A program made the position numbers and the translations under genes. A stretch of DNA of 64,000 bases, taken from the NCBI RefSeq assembly GCF_014356525.2, contig NC_052507.1:42575295-42639294 (forward strand), given 5' to 3'. The stretch is from Nilaparvata lugens. Taxonomy: Eukaryota > Arthropoda > Insecta > Hemiptera > Delphacidae. Shown here piece by piece: positions 24,451 through 36,362 of the stretch; the stretch's first letter is position 1, and the number at the start of each line of letters is the position of its first letter. Under the pieces are notes generated by a model, which was given only the letters and a program-made list of their open reading frames with translations, had not been told where the DNA came from and did not search any database.

Positions 24451-26060
24451 TACTGGCCGGTATTTTGTCGGTTTGTCTGTTGTGTGGTTGGTAGTGCGGA
24501 ATCCATGGTTGGGTTAGCTAGCGCAGTGAGGGGCCGCAGCCTGCAGCCTTACAACAGCCCCCGTCCGGGGGATGTCAGTTGAGAGTGCAATTGCAGTAGT
24601 TATCGTGTGAAAGTCGTTGTTATCACTCACTATCACTGAATCGCTTATCACTAGGAGCGCATCTCGGGGCCTCCTGAGGTGTAGCACCCTCCGACGCGAG
24701 TTGGCAACTGAGCCGTTCACCCCATTCAAGGGGTGCTGCGCGCACAACACTCGCAATTCCAGCCAATCGCGTGACTCCAACTCACCCCCACCCCAACCCC
24801 CACCCACACCCATCCACACTCACTCATTTTCCGCGCGCGCCGAAAACTATTCTTCCATTGAGCAGTGGAAAACACAGAGCAGCAGCCGGCAGCGGCCCAA
24901 GTACAGTGCAGGTAAACAACCGCTGTACCGCAGCACAAATTCTGTACCATGATGATCATAATGATCGCACGACGAGAAGGCCCCTTCTTTGCATTATGTC
25001 AAATGTCAAACAGAAGCCAACTCATCGTGCGATGACGATCCACCATCTAAAGCATCGTTAACCCTCTGTGAACTAGGTCTCAGCATCTACTATGGTGAAG
25101 ATAGTGAATAAATAATTCAAATTAATTGGAATTATTCCAGAAATTCTCACATAATCATGGTATGATTATTTCTCGAAAATATAAAATATCTTATATAATA
25201 CAGTGAATATCAAAATTTGATAGTTTAGATGAACGTGACATGATTAATAATAATTCATGTGATGAATATTGTTTCATTATTTCTATAGAATGAGGGAATC
25301 TGATGCAATAATGATACTTATGCACGTAACGATATGAGAAAGGAGGGATGTTCAATCAACAAATGAGTGTATGATTGGTACCTATCATTAAATATCATTT
25401 GATATGAAATGCAATTGATAATATCATTATATATTTTATAAAATAGTAACTGATTACTACAGAATGAGGAGAACTGATACAATCATCATTCATAGTTTTT
25501 CGTGGACACGTTTATAGCTGTGTGTTGAGTTTATATCTCTGCAGTGGAAACAGTCCTAATGACCTTCTAAAATCGCATTATCAGTGAATAATATTGGAAG
25601 TTCTTTACTGTCGATAAAATTATGATGATTTTTCCATCATTTATCAGTATGAGAAAGCTTATGACAATGGAATTTATTATTCACAAAAACAAATATGGAC
25701 ATTTTTTAAACCACTTGATAGAGTCTCTGTAATTCACGACTCATTTTCACCGCACTAGTTCCCTTTGCTGGCTGTGCCAATTTATTGATATAATATAATA
25801 ATACAAATTTATATTATAGAATGTGATAATAATTCGAAAGTACTTTTTCCCAAGAAAAATAATTTTGCTCAGGTGAAAATCATTCTCAGCCGGATTTTTT
25901 CAAATTAAAATTGAAATTTAAATTTATTCACAACATGTTTTACAAATGTTTTTTCGCCCCACTTGGATGTAATGAGCTGGTTTTCGTGTGTCATATCGTC
26001 TGCTTACAAGCAAAATGCACTAAGTAGAAAATGGACAAAATGAGGTTTTTGCACTAAGTG
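24451..26060. other. Unassigned DNA with a GC/CpG-rich island at 24500-25060
   Basis: The interval 24500-25060 is the most GC-rich nonrepetitive stretch in the window, with a CACCC-rich segment near 24780-24830. Open frames overlap on both strands without known domains. It might be a host promoter or 5' exon region. The remaining part to 26060 is AT-rich with nothing recognisable. Confidence 0.35.
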
Positions 26061-26068
26061 ATACATTT

Positions 26069-26316
26069 TACTTTCCTTGCCCTATTACCATAGGTAAGGA
26101 AAGTATTGCTTTCCGAAAAAAATTGAGGTACCCCAATTTCTCAATTTCTATACGTTTGAAGGTCCCCTGAAAAAACTTTTTTTTGTTATAGGGGTATTCA
26201 TTTATATTTATCGAATACACATATGAAATTTCAGCTTGATTGGAGCACTGGTTCAGGGTGAGCCCGTTTAGTGCAGAAAGTGTGTGCTTCCCCTTTTGAC
26301 CCCTCTTACAAGCACT

Positions 26317-26370
<54 letters not shown>

Positions 26371-26640
26371 AGGATCCGACACGAACAATTTCGATCAAAT
26401 GCAATTCAAGATGGTGGCTAAAATGGCGAAAATGTCGTCAAAACAGGGTTTTTCGCGATTTTCTCAAAAACGGCTCCAACGATTTTGATCAAATAATTAC
26501 CTCAAATAGTCATTGATAAGCTCTATCAACTTCCACAAGTCTCATATCTGTAAAAATTCCAGGAGCTCCGCTTCATCTATGCAAAATTTGATTTTAGATT
26601 CCCAATTATCAGGCTTCAGATACAATTAAAACAGAAAATT
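26069..26640. repeat. Dispersed repeat with terminal hairpin (unclassified)
   Basis: It begins with an inverted repeat, TACTTTCCTTGCCCTAT (26069-26085) against ATAGGTAAGGAAAGTA (26090-26105). It continues through a TTTCAGCTTGATTGGAGCA-type segment, a GT microsatellite and a TTTCTCAAAAACGGCTCCAA segment. The phrasing resembles families repeated many times in hemipteran genomes, from general experience; no second copy occurs in this window. Non-coding. Confidence 0.45.
26318..26367. repeat. GT microsatellite
   Basis: Pure (GT)n of about 25 units. Confidence 0.95.
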
Positions 26641-27789
26641 TCAAGTGGAAAAGATTGAGCATGAAAATCTCTACAATTAATGTTCAGTAACATTTTCACC
26701 TAAAATTGAAAATAAGCTCGAAATTCGATAAAATGTGATTGTTTCAATTGCAAAGTGTTGGCACAGTTGATTATATGAAATCATTCACTATGAAGAGATA
26801 GCAGACATAGTTAGTCTCCAGCGTTATTGTCCTGATACCAGCTGGCTCAGATCTTTGAATTAGTAGACTTTAGATGCGCGGGAACACTAGCGTCAGGTAA
26901 TCAATTTTCGTAACGTCAAGGAAAGTTGTGTGAGTGCGCCACACCAGATTTTTCGATGCGTTTTCGACTGGTGAAAAGCACTAAGCTTTGATGTTGATAT
27001 TTTCATAGATACAGCTGATTCAAAAACGCATCAAGTCAGGTTGTGTTGTTTTATTTCAAGAGAAAAGCACTAAGAGGACATAGCTATTTCATTCAAACTT
27101 ACCACACATTCTTTATCAAGAGAAACGCATTAAGTCGACTTGGTGCGTTTCACCAGTAACACAAAGGCGTTACAATCTCTACAGAATTGCTCTAAAGCAG
27201 ACTTAGTGCCATCTTTCTGTCGACTGTCGTGTATTTATATCAATCTAGCTAACAACACGGGCACGTGGTTGAGTTGAGGTTAACTTTTGAACAATACTAC
27301 TGAATCACGAATGCTTCGATAGTTAATTTTTCCAAAGTTTTAAAATAAATAATGATGATGAATATTCCTTATTCAAATCACGGACTAGACGTTTGATGAG
27401 TTTAGTGTCTAATTCAGGAATTACAGGTACGTGTATTGAACTTATTTATCCATGATTCATAGGCTAGAAGATCGTTGCCTACTAAAATATTTTGAAATTA
27501 TTTGGATTATGACTGTTCAGGTTGAATATTCTCCTTTAAATTTTTTTCATTCTTTGTTTTATTTTATTCAACATAATAGAACTATCAAGAAACTCTAAAA
27601 GCTAACTATAAGACTAAACAGCCTACTTTATTGTAATTTCAACCACTTCCTTTAAATATGCTCTCACTTCACCAGCGGCATGCTATTTACAATTCAAGGT
27701 ACATACAATTTTATTGTAGCTAGGCCTAAATCACAATAGAACATAATATTAATGGATGGAACATAATATTATAGCCTACTAGCAAAAGA
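26641..27789. other. Unassigned DNA with repeated GCACTAAGT-like words
   Basis: No gene. Words of the form AAAGCACTAAG / AAACGCATTAAGTC recur near 26975, 27025, 27065 and 27125, with related copies just upstream near 26013 and 26050. Confidence 0.4.
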
Positions 27790-28110
27790 AAAAATCTGGG
27801 CAAAATTCTAGCCGGTGAGCTCTCCCTGTTATCTCAGTTATTAATAAAGATATCGACGCAATTTTTTTTAAATGAAAAAATAAATCGCGCTAGCCTATTT
27901 TTATACAATTTAGTTAGATTTAAATATTAGAAATAGCTGTTTCAAAACTAACTTTATTTCGAAGAAAGGACGATTCTAAAATATATATTAGTATCTCAAC
28001 TATTTTTGAAGGTATCAACTCAATTTTTTTTCTGATGAAAGAAGAAGGAAAAATAGGTATTGCTTCTATTTATTTTATTTTGAAAGACTAATTCAAACAT
28101 TAAAATAAAA
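27790..28110. repeat. Dispersed repeat family R1, copy 1
   Basis: Contains GCCGGTGAGCTCTCCCTG, TTATCTCAGTTATTAATAAA, ATAGCTGTTTCAAAACTAAC and GTATCTCAACTATTTTTGAA. The same blocks occur in reverse orientation at 59560-59860 and, for the last block, in the same orientation at 54719-54865. An unclassified, non-coding dispersed element. Confidence 0.7.
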
Positions 28111-28301
28111 AAAAACAGTTTATGAAGTGAATTTATGAAGTGAGACTCAACAATGAAGAATGAGGTTATGTTAACAATGAAGGATGAACTGTTAATAATA
28201 AAGCCAATAGCACAGCTGACTCAGATATGGCCGAATATTGAAGATTTCAAAATAAGCGACTGCTCGAATGAATGTTGGCATCAATTCAACTTCTTCGAAA
28301 G

Positions 28302-28560
28302 TGATTGATTGATTGAGTACTTTATTTATGTAGATTACAATACTGTCTTGTACACTTATATACAATAGCTTACAATACAGCAAAATTATAGATGAATTTA
28401 CATGATAAAGACTAAGAAAATAATATTATTGAACTGTATATGATATGAAAAAGCAATTTGTAATATAATAACTATAGATAATAATTATATTGTTATGCAT
28501 CTACATAAATTGGCGGAGCTTTGGACATATCAATGTCCATTCTTCGGAAAGAATATTAAA
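28302..28560 (-). repeat. LINE 3'-end fragment with (CAAT)n tail (candidate)
   Basis: On the minus strand the sequence ends with an AATAAAGTACTCAATCAATC-like tail, closely resembling the tail of the LINE at 47715. It is read as a severely 5'-truncated LINE copy; the inner border is uncertain. Confidence 0.45.
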
Positions 28561-28837
28561 AATATCCTCCCCACTAACTCTCTATCAAAACGTAAATTTC
28601 ATTATTTAAACTAAGGATTTATTTATTAATGGAAATATTGTAAAAGTTTTAATCAATATGAATATTTAAGAGAAAAAAAAAACAGAAAATTGATAAAGTA
28701 AAATAATTATATAGGTAGATGAGATCAAATAATTGATTAATAAAATGGAGTAGGCTGAAAGTAGATCAGGGTAATCAACTTTCAGTAATATACAGCAGTA
28801 TGCAGTGGATAATTGAAATAACATGAGTTTATATAAT

Positions 28838-29066
28838 ACTAGCAAGAAACCGTGCTTCGCAAGTATCTATTTTAAAACTTGACAAAATGAAAATTTGACG
28901 TAATGAAATTTTGAAGAATTGAGAATAGGCCTATAACCGTCCATGGTTAATTAATAATCTATAAGCAAAATTTCAAGTTAATTAGTCCAGTAGTTCAGAC
29001 GTGATGATGCTTCAAACATAATTTTCCTATCCCGTACGTGCATAAGCCAGCTCTTTACTTTATATA
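28838..29066. repeat. Dispersed repeat with ACCGTGCTTCGC start
   Basis: Starts ACTAGCAAGAAACCGTGCTTCGCAAG-like and ends in TTTATATAATTATTATAGATA. Sequences of this form are common interspersed repeats in insect genomes (general knowledge). Non-coding; the class is not determined. Confidence 0.4.
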
Positions 29067-29279
29067 ATTATTATAGATATAGTTAACGACTGCAAGAGAT
29101 AGGACTGTGGAACAGAATAGTGGTGAAACTATGATAGCGCCAGAAGTGTCTCAAACACAATAGTAGGTACTACATGAACTTTTTGAAAGTGATTTGAAAA
29201 AATGTTAAAACAACAGAACTGAATCCTTATCATTCTACCTTCATTTAGAGAGGCTATTGTTTGAGCCGAATGGAAATCT

Positions 29280-29640
29280 ATTTATAAAAAATGAATGTCT
29301 GTTTGTGTGTTTGTTTGTATGTTTGTTCCCTGTAGACTTGAAAACTACTTGACATAACAGCATGAAACTTTGGGAATATGTTGTGTGAATATTGGGGATG
29401 GTTCCTGAACAGAAATTTTAATAGGGGGGCTAATAATAATTATTTATTAATCCATTTTACAGACATGTTTTCGAAATTTTTGGCCGAGCGACTAGGTACT
29501 GAAGAACGAAAACATGATCATGATTCAAGATCATATTGTGATAATATGATTCAGCATCTAAAGTTACCAGCTGTAAGAAACATATCTTCAAGTGTAACAT
29601 GAGATACATTGGCGATACGAAGTTCTCTGGGTAAGCTAGT
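29280..29640. repeat. Dispersed repeat with TGTTTGTATGTTTGTTCCC block (candidate)
   Basis: Contains a T/G-rich block (29296-29330), then ACTTGAAAACTACTTGAC and GCATGAAACTTTGGGAATAT, a combination that recurs in insect interspersed repeats from general experience. A 74-codon frame at 29378-29602 may be a residue of coding sequence but shows no known domain. No second copy in the window. Confidence 0.35.
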
Positions 29641-29666
29641 TGTAAATTAAGCTTTATTATTAATAG

Positions 29667-29671
29667 ACAAC
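29667..29671 (+). repeat. BEL element target-site duplication, left
   Basis: ACAAC, identical to 40393-40397 and directly abutting the LTR. Confidence 0.85.
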
Positions 29672-30114
29672 TGGTAATCCCGTCCTGTCTCCAAACCTAT
29701 GGATTGGGGTACAGTTAAGATTCAATTCACGAAAACGTCGACAACCCCAAAAGTAAGTCTTTAATTCACACTAACCTTGGAACTGGCGAGGAAGTGGACT
29801 GTATCTCGTGTGTAGAAGTTACTGCTGACGATATCCTGTCTTTATGCGTAGTCCTATATGATATTGTACATATATCACGAAACAAAACGAGATAATTAAT
29901 TGCGTTCAAGCTCGAACGCCACGGAATGAAAACGAAAAACGATGTTGACTTCTCGAGCACTATTCTTGAAGTGCTGGTTTGAAAGATAAACGGTGGGGAT
30001 GAAGGAGGGGTGAGGGAGAGAGGTTATCTTGCCTCTCTGTGAGAGGGGGAAGGGGAGGAAAGCGCAAACTAATCAACCCACAATCAAGGCTGCCGATCCT
30101 CCGTGAATCCACCA
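29672..30114 (-). repeat. BEL element 3' LTR
   Basis: On the minus strand it reads TGGTGGATTCACGG to GGGATTACCA, the canonical TG..CA ends. It differs from the 5' LTR at about 15 positions (counted by eye, almost all transitions, one single-base indel), so roughly 96-97% identity. Confidence 0.93.
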
Positions 30115-30126
30115 TCCCCGCCCGCC
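30115..30126 (-). promoter_or_regulatory. Candidate polypurine tract
   Basis: On the minus strand GGCGGGCGGGGA lies immediately before the 3' LTR, the position where plus-strand DNA priming occurs. It contains two C residues, so it is imperfect. Confidence 0.55.
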
Positions 30127-30281
30127 TTGGAATGCCCCATTTCCAAGAACATAAACTCAAAAAAAACTAAAATTTAAAAGTAAAAGAAAAACAAAACAAC
30201 ATGCACTGAACGGTAGAAAAGGAAAAACGAAGGGAAAAAGGAATAGGAAAGGAAAACGGAAAACTTGGGGTGTGGGTTACA

Positions 30282-32945
30282 CTAATAGGGAAGTATGGGG
30301 GCAAGTTTCCTAACTGGCCTAACATACTCACCAGAGTTAGTTTTCACGTGAGCTGAGCGCACAACACCCTTAGCATCACTTATGATTTGGGTGACTCTAC
30401 CTAATGGGTATGATAAGGGTGATGAATTGTCCTCTTTAATCCATACTAACTGCCCTACCTGAAGGTTTGTGTCACTCTCAAACCACTTATTCTTCTGTTG
30501 AAGAGTGTGGAGGTATTCACTCTCCCACCTCTTCCACAATCTCTGAGTGAAGCGATTAACCTTTTCCCAACGAGACAGTCTGTGCTCGTTGACATCAATC
30601 ATGTCAATTTCAGGAACCGCCAAAAGAGGGCGATGAACAAGGAAATGTCCGGGAGTCAGCGCCTCGTAGTCATCAGGAGATGAAGAGAGCGCATACAACG
30701 GTCTCGAATTGAGTATCGCCTCAATTTTCACCAACAGAGTGGAAAGCTCAACAATAGTTAGGACCGAATTTCCCACTTCACGAAACAAATGGAATTTCAC
30801 ATTTTTAATATTAGACTCACAGATTCCATTCATGAAAGGAGCATGTGGAATATTAAAACGAAATTGGATGCTTTTAGATGACATCGCATCACAGACGTTG
30901 GATTGATTTTCTGATGATCTGAGAAATTCAACAATTTCCTTCAATTGTCGCGCAGCACCTTTGAAATTCGTCCCTTGATCACAGAATATTTCTTTAGGCA
31001 ATCCACGCCTAGAAACAAAACGATGGAGAGTGTTAATAAACTCTTCGGATGAAAGACTTGTAAGCACCTCAATATGACAAGCTTTTGTTGCCAGACAGAC
31101 AAACAGTGCAAAGTATGCCTTGTACGTACGAGCTTTGGGCCGAATACTCTCTTCGACAGTGGAAGGACCAGCTAGATCGACCGCAGCCTTCAGAAAGGGA
31201 GCACTGGGAACAACACGAGAGCTGGGAAGATCACCCATGACGGGAGCAACAGGAGTTGCATTGAATAAACGGCAACGAGTACAATTGAAAATCACATTTC
31301 TGATAACACTGTGTGCTCCAACAATCCAAAAATAACGCTGAATAAGAGCACGCACTATTCTTGGTCCAGCATGAAGATGAGAAATATGATAATACTCAAT
31401 GAGGAGTTTAGTAAAATGACTATCTTTATGTATCAAACAAGGATGCTTGGCTTCATATCCTAAAGCACTATTAACCAATCTGCCACCAACACGAATCACA
31501 CCATCACAATCCAAGAATACAGACAATTTTTGGAAACTCTTATCACAAGGTTTACCCTCTTTCAATAGGTCGAGTTCACGATTGAAATGACACTTTTGAA
31601 CAATTTTAACACAATAAATTTGTGCACATTTCAACTCTTGAACACTAAGTGCGCCTGATTTACGACAGACACCACTAATTGATGCTTTACAGTTATTCAC
31701 GAAATGTAAAACATAAGCACAGGAACGTAACAATCTCATGTATGAGGAGAAACGGGTTATCTGAATAACAGCAGTCTCTTCAGTGATATTCAAAACAACA
31801 CCTTTATTTTGTTTCACATCAGGCAGAATTTCAGTAGCAGGGTAAGTCATAGATGACAACGGCCAACATGACAACGAATTAGAACACCACGTTGGAGCAT
31901 TGAACCAATCTTGCGAATTGCACAAATTTTGGGGAGAAACGCCTTGTGAACCAACGTCGGTAATATTGAAATCAGTAGCAATGTGATTCCAATCAGAAAT
32001 ATTAGTCAACTCTAATATTCTCACAACACGATTTGCAACAAACGTTTGCAACTTGTAAGGAGGTATATGCAACCAAGATAAAACAATAGTTGAATCACTG
32101 AACAGAAACGTAGATTGAAGATTGATTTTTTCCAGTTAAGGAAGGACTGAAACATACAATCGCGAAAGCAACAACGCAGCTTGAAGCTCTAATCGAGGAA
32201 TAGACAGAGTTCTCAACGACGCAACTTTAGTTTTAGCTTCCAACAAGAAGCATTTCACCGTAGATTCTGACAACACAACTCTCAAGAAGATACAAGCACA
32301 GATTCCTTTCTGCGATGCGTCGGAAAACCCAAGTATTTGACAAGAAAAAGCATCGCCATAAACGCATCGAGGAATTGGAATTGAACTTAGAGCAGGAAGC
32401 TCTCTCATCAGCTCGTTCCAGCATTCGTTGTATTCAACAGGAATCGGCGTATCCCAATCGATGTCCAACTTCCACAGCTCTTGTAAAAAACATTTCATTT
32501 TGAATATTACTGGAGCTATAAAACCGAGAGGGTCATACAGACGCGCGATAACGGACAGAACAGTGCGCTTAGAGTTTTTCTTTTGAAACTCTGGAACGGA
32601 GACTTTAATATGAAAACAATCAGTAGTTGGGTTCCACATTACGCCAAGAACTTTCACATTTGAATTAGGCTCATCACTGATATGAAGTGGTACTTGAGTG
32701 TTTTCAGAACGAATCAAATCCAAGAACTCAGGAGAATTACTGCTCCATTTATTCAACTTGATATGAGCACAGTTTAGAAGATTACAAAGTTGTGATTTTA
32801 TTTCACAGATTTCTTCCAACGAATTAGCACCTGTAAGAAAATCGTCGTGATATATATCATCACGAAAAGCTGCTGCTGCCAACGAAAATTTATCTCCTTC
32901 ATCTTTCGCCAATTGAATGAGAGCACGTTGAGCAATAGTCCAGGC
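30282..32945 (-). pseudogene. BEL/Pao pol: C-terminal RT, A17-type region, RNase H, integrase
   Basis: This is the downstream part of the polyprotein, resuming after the 4.1-kb insertion. The reverse transcriptase catalytic box appears as IYHDDFLTGA near 32850, where YVDD would be usual. The Pao-type region has RLYDPLGFIAPVIFKMKCFL near 32520, and the RNase H part has FSDASQKG near 32310. An in-frame TAA at 32136-32138 interrupts the frame. Next come an H2C2 zinc-binding region (HISHLHAGPR through FNCTRC, about 31270-31400) and the integrase core. Its catalytic residues lie in AAVDLAGP (about 31180), CDQGTNFKGA (about 30970) and NGICESNIKN (Glu, about 30815). A DUF5641-like domain (VGQLVWIKEDN) follows, and the frame ends at 30282. 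The last 596-codon stretch is fully open. Confidence 0.9.
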
Positions 32946-33642
32946 ACTGGCTTACATTGAGCATACATGAGAGAGGCAGAGAATTTGACTTCGGATTATT
33001 GTTAGGGGGTCTTTAGTGTATATGAAACTCGATGTCGTCACGTCCCAGGGTGGTCGACAGCTTGGGGGGAGGGGGGTAAGTTGTAAAAAACGCGCGCTTA
33101 TAAAATAGCCTGTCCTGCAGTTACTATTCATAGTACAGCTTTTAATTCTTTCTCAAAATTATGTACACATAACTGTCTTTCAATGTGGTCCTGTACATTT
33201 TTGCGATAAACCGCATAGTTTTTCCGTAAAAAAATAAAATATCTCGAAAAATGTATTTTTTTATTATGGACTTTTTGTTATTTCTCGAATATTCACGTCA
33301 TTAGCCGACTTAGAGGAAAATGCTCCCAATAAACGTGGTAGGCCGTTTCTTCCTGAATCCAATGATATATATAGTTTGGGGGTTACGATCATAGACGCGG
33401 CGGTGGGAGGGGGATAAGTAGCATTGTTACGCTGCGGCGCGGTCCTCCCTCATGATTAATGCGCGTAATGGCCTGTCTATCGCATCGCTCCTACTAGTCT
33501 ATGCATTCCAATTATGTATTTCAGGAACGCTATCTTATGTATTTTCGGTCGCTGAATACGATTTTTCAACTCTCAAGCCTCAATAATTGATAATTCTCAT
33601 CATAATATACAAATTATGGTCAAAATTACAAACTTCATCTCA
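32946..33642 (+). repeat. Long terminal inverted repeat, left
   Basis: Pairs with 36363-37060. Includes a G-rich run (GGGGGGAGGGGGG) near 33065 and a GACGCGGCGGTGGGAGGGGG block near 33395. A single-base length difference occurs in the G-run between arms. Confidence 0.9.
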
Positions 33643-35857
33643 GTCTGCAAGGAAACTAAGAAATGACTGTTTGAAATAAACGAGACTTGGGTTTCAAGAA
33701 ATATATTACGATTGAATAATGATAATATTTATATGTGTTCATGTTTTATTTCAAATTAGTTTATTTTGATGTGCAGCAGGCTAAATTATTAATTACACAC
33801 TGGACACGCTTACTTGATATAGTGGTCAGTTAATTTCCATGAAATGTTTGTGGAATTTCTTAGTTCTTCATGGTGGAAATGGAATTCATCATTCATTCAT
33901 TATCATAATGATTATGTTTGGAATGAAAATGTTAATCTTTCGTGAATCTTCAGTTTGTCGTGAACTTTTGAGAAATATAATATTTTGAGGAACAGTATTT
34001 TTATAATGATATTTCACCAACTTTTGATTGATTCATCCATTATGGTATTCCCGTTCAGACTGTTTTGAAATGGTAACAAGAGTTATTCAGTATCAAAATT
34101 TGTGGATTCGAATAGTTTTGGACCATGCCTGTTATTCTTCCCCAAACATATTTATATGATTTGTAATTTTATCCACAAATGAATGAATGAATGTATGTAT
34201 TCCTGCACTTAGCTAACGTATGGATTATTCCTTTATTGATTCTTGTATGTCACATTAATAAATCTCTGCCACAGATTTAGAAATCAAGTCTCGATGGTTT
34301 GGAGAGCATATTTATTGGAGTGATTCTTTTACTCTACTGCTTCTAATATGTTCACTACCGTACCTTTGTTTGATTTTAGACCATAGACATGAAAAGCTAT
34401 GTCCTCCTGTATCACTCCATCTTTATTGAGAATTTTCATAATTCTTCTCATCACAAAGTTTCCATAATCTTGCAGCGTATTGAAGTTTTGAAAAGTGAAG
34501 TAGGAGTTGAATTCAGGAGAGCCATGTCATCATCATGCGAATTTGTCAACGTTATTTAGGGATTTAGTCAAATCCACAACTAGTTTCACTTACAATTTCA
34601 TGGGCCAAGTAAGATTAAGAGTTTTTTTTTCAAATATCCATCAGATGTTGACAGAGATTGTGGTTATTGTAGAAATGCATGCTGCACTAAAACTTCAATG
34701 CTGAATTATCTTTAAACAGCTACCTAGTAAAAATACAGAGATCAGATCTTTTTGTTCTAGAATTAACTAAGACTAGGATTTTTGTTTGATTGCATCGTGG
34801 AGAATGAAAGAACTCTGTTTCTTTTTATAGGTGAGAATACACTTTCACAATTTGCCACAACTATGTTCAGATAAAATTCGTTGGAGACCGAATAACTATT
34901 TCTTTCTATACGTTCAAAAGAGAATCACACACTTCTTCACTTGCTTCCAGACCATTGATAACATTATGCAGATTCTGTTGTCCATCAGAGTCTTGAAGAA
35001 AAATGTTATGTTCTTTTGAGAAGGTTATGCTTCTAAAAATCATTCTCATCTATCATTATTCTTGTTTTACTTCATTCGATGACTTTCTTCACAATCTCCA
35101 GTGATATCCATAATGATGTCAACATACTTGAACAGAATATCTTTGATGGAAGATTTATATAGTAGCAGCCATTTTAGGAAAGCCTTTGAAGAACTAGCTA
35201 TTCCATTCACTCAGTTTTGGATGATCGAATGAGGGTTTGCTCCAAAGCATGATCGGTTGTCACATTTATTAAATTTTCAAGGTTTCATTTGACAGAGTGT
35301 CAATGTATTGACAGTATAGAGTTAATGTTTCCTTATTGGAAAATATCTTCTACTTCTATGGGTATTTTTTTAAATTGTTTAGATATAACACAGACTCCAT
35401 AACATAGTTTGTGTGATTGAATGAAAAAAGTATGGGATCTTTTCTCTTACAGTTTCTATGTGCAATACCAGAGTCCTTCCTTATGAGCATGAATACAATT
35501 TAAGATAATTTAAACTATGCTACAATAATCAGTCATAAATTTCAAGTAGTCATTGATTTTGCATTGTGATTCTAAAAAAATTCCACAAATATCTCCTGAC
35601 TTCTTTCAAATATACTTTGACAATCTCTCATATTTGAACCGTTCATGAGTCCTTGTAGTTGTTTCATTGAATTGATTGCTTGCTCTCACACCTTAATAAT
35701 ACTGATCTCCCCTCAATAGATTTCCAACAGTATTCTCTCCAAATATATCAAATTCAACAAAGATACCTCCCATTCCACTTTCATTCAAGTACCACCCCAA
35801 AACAATCAGTCAAACTCAGCCAGATGAAAAGTATATCAGAAATCAGAAATCAGACGA
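33643..35857. other. Interior of the long-TIR element, no gene seen
   Basis: AT-rich. A segment near 33775-33860 (TTACACACTG, TGGTCAGTTAATTTCCA, TGTTTGTG) resembles the 3' end of the LINE at 58020-58130, suggesting a captured or inserted LINE tail. Short frames at 34507-34704, 34831-35019 and 35680-35886 are unrecognised. Confidence 0.5.
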
Positions 35858-36052
35858 TAAAGCTGCGTTTACACCAAAGTTATTAACAAAATGTTAATAA
35901 CTCAATGTTTATAGATTCTATTAGATTGAACGGAACTTGGCAAACACATATGTCCATCATGTGTATGATAAGTTATGTTCAATCTAATAGAATCTATAAA
36001 AATTAAGTTATATTAACATCTCGTTAATAACTTTGGTGTAAACGCAGCTTTA
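35858..36052. mobile_element. 195-bp MITE nested in the long-TIR element
   Basis: The ends are inverted copies of TAAAGCTGCGTTTACACC continuing through AAAGTTATTAAC (30 bp perfect). A second inner inverted pair (ATAGATTCTATTAGATTGAA near 35913; TTCAATCTAATAGAATCTAT near 35979) makes most of the element palindromic. The terminal TAA/TTA may include a TA or TTA duplication. No coding content. Confidence 0.85.
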
Positions 36053-36362
36053 GAGTTGTATCTCCTTTGTAATCAAATATTTAGTCATATCACATGGGAG
36101 TAATTGGCATTATTTGTGCTTCAACTGTAATTTTATATTAAGAAAATATTTTACTCCTGTTATACGGTGCTCTATATGGGGTAGCCTATATTATTTGTTT
36201 AACTTACTCCATTACTTGACTTTCGCAATTCCAAAGTGATCATTGAACTAAATCGAATAATTATTCTCTCTTAATGGATGTCAGTTTTCTATCGACTGAG
36301 AAACACAATAGGATTCCTAACAAGATGGTTTATCATTACAATGTAATCATAAATAATGATAA

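Noticed and set aside
26271..26516. Frame with Cys-Val repeats
   Set aside because: Translation of the GT microsatellite.
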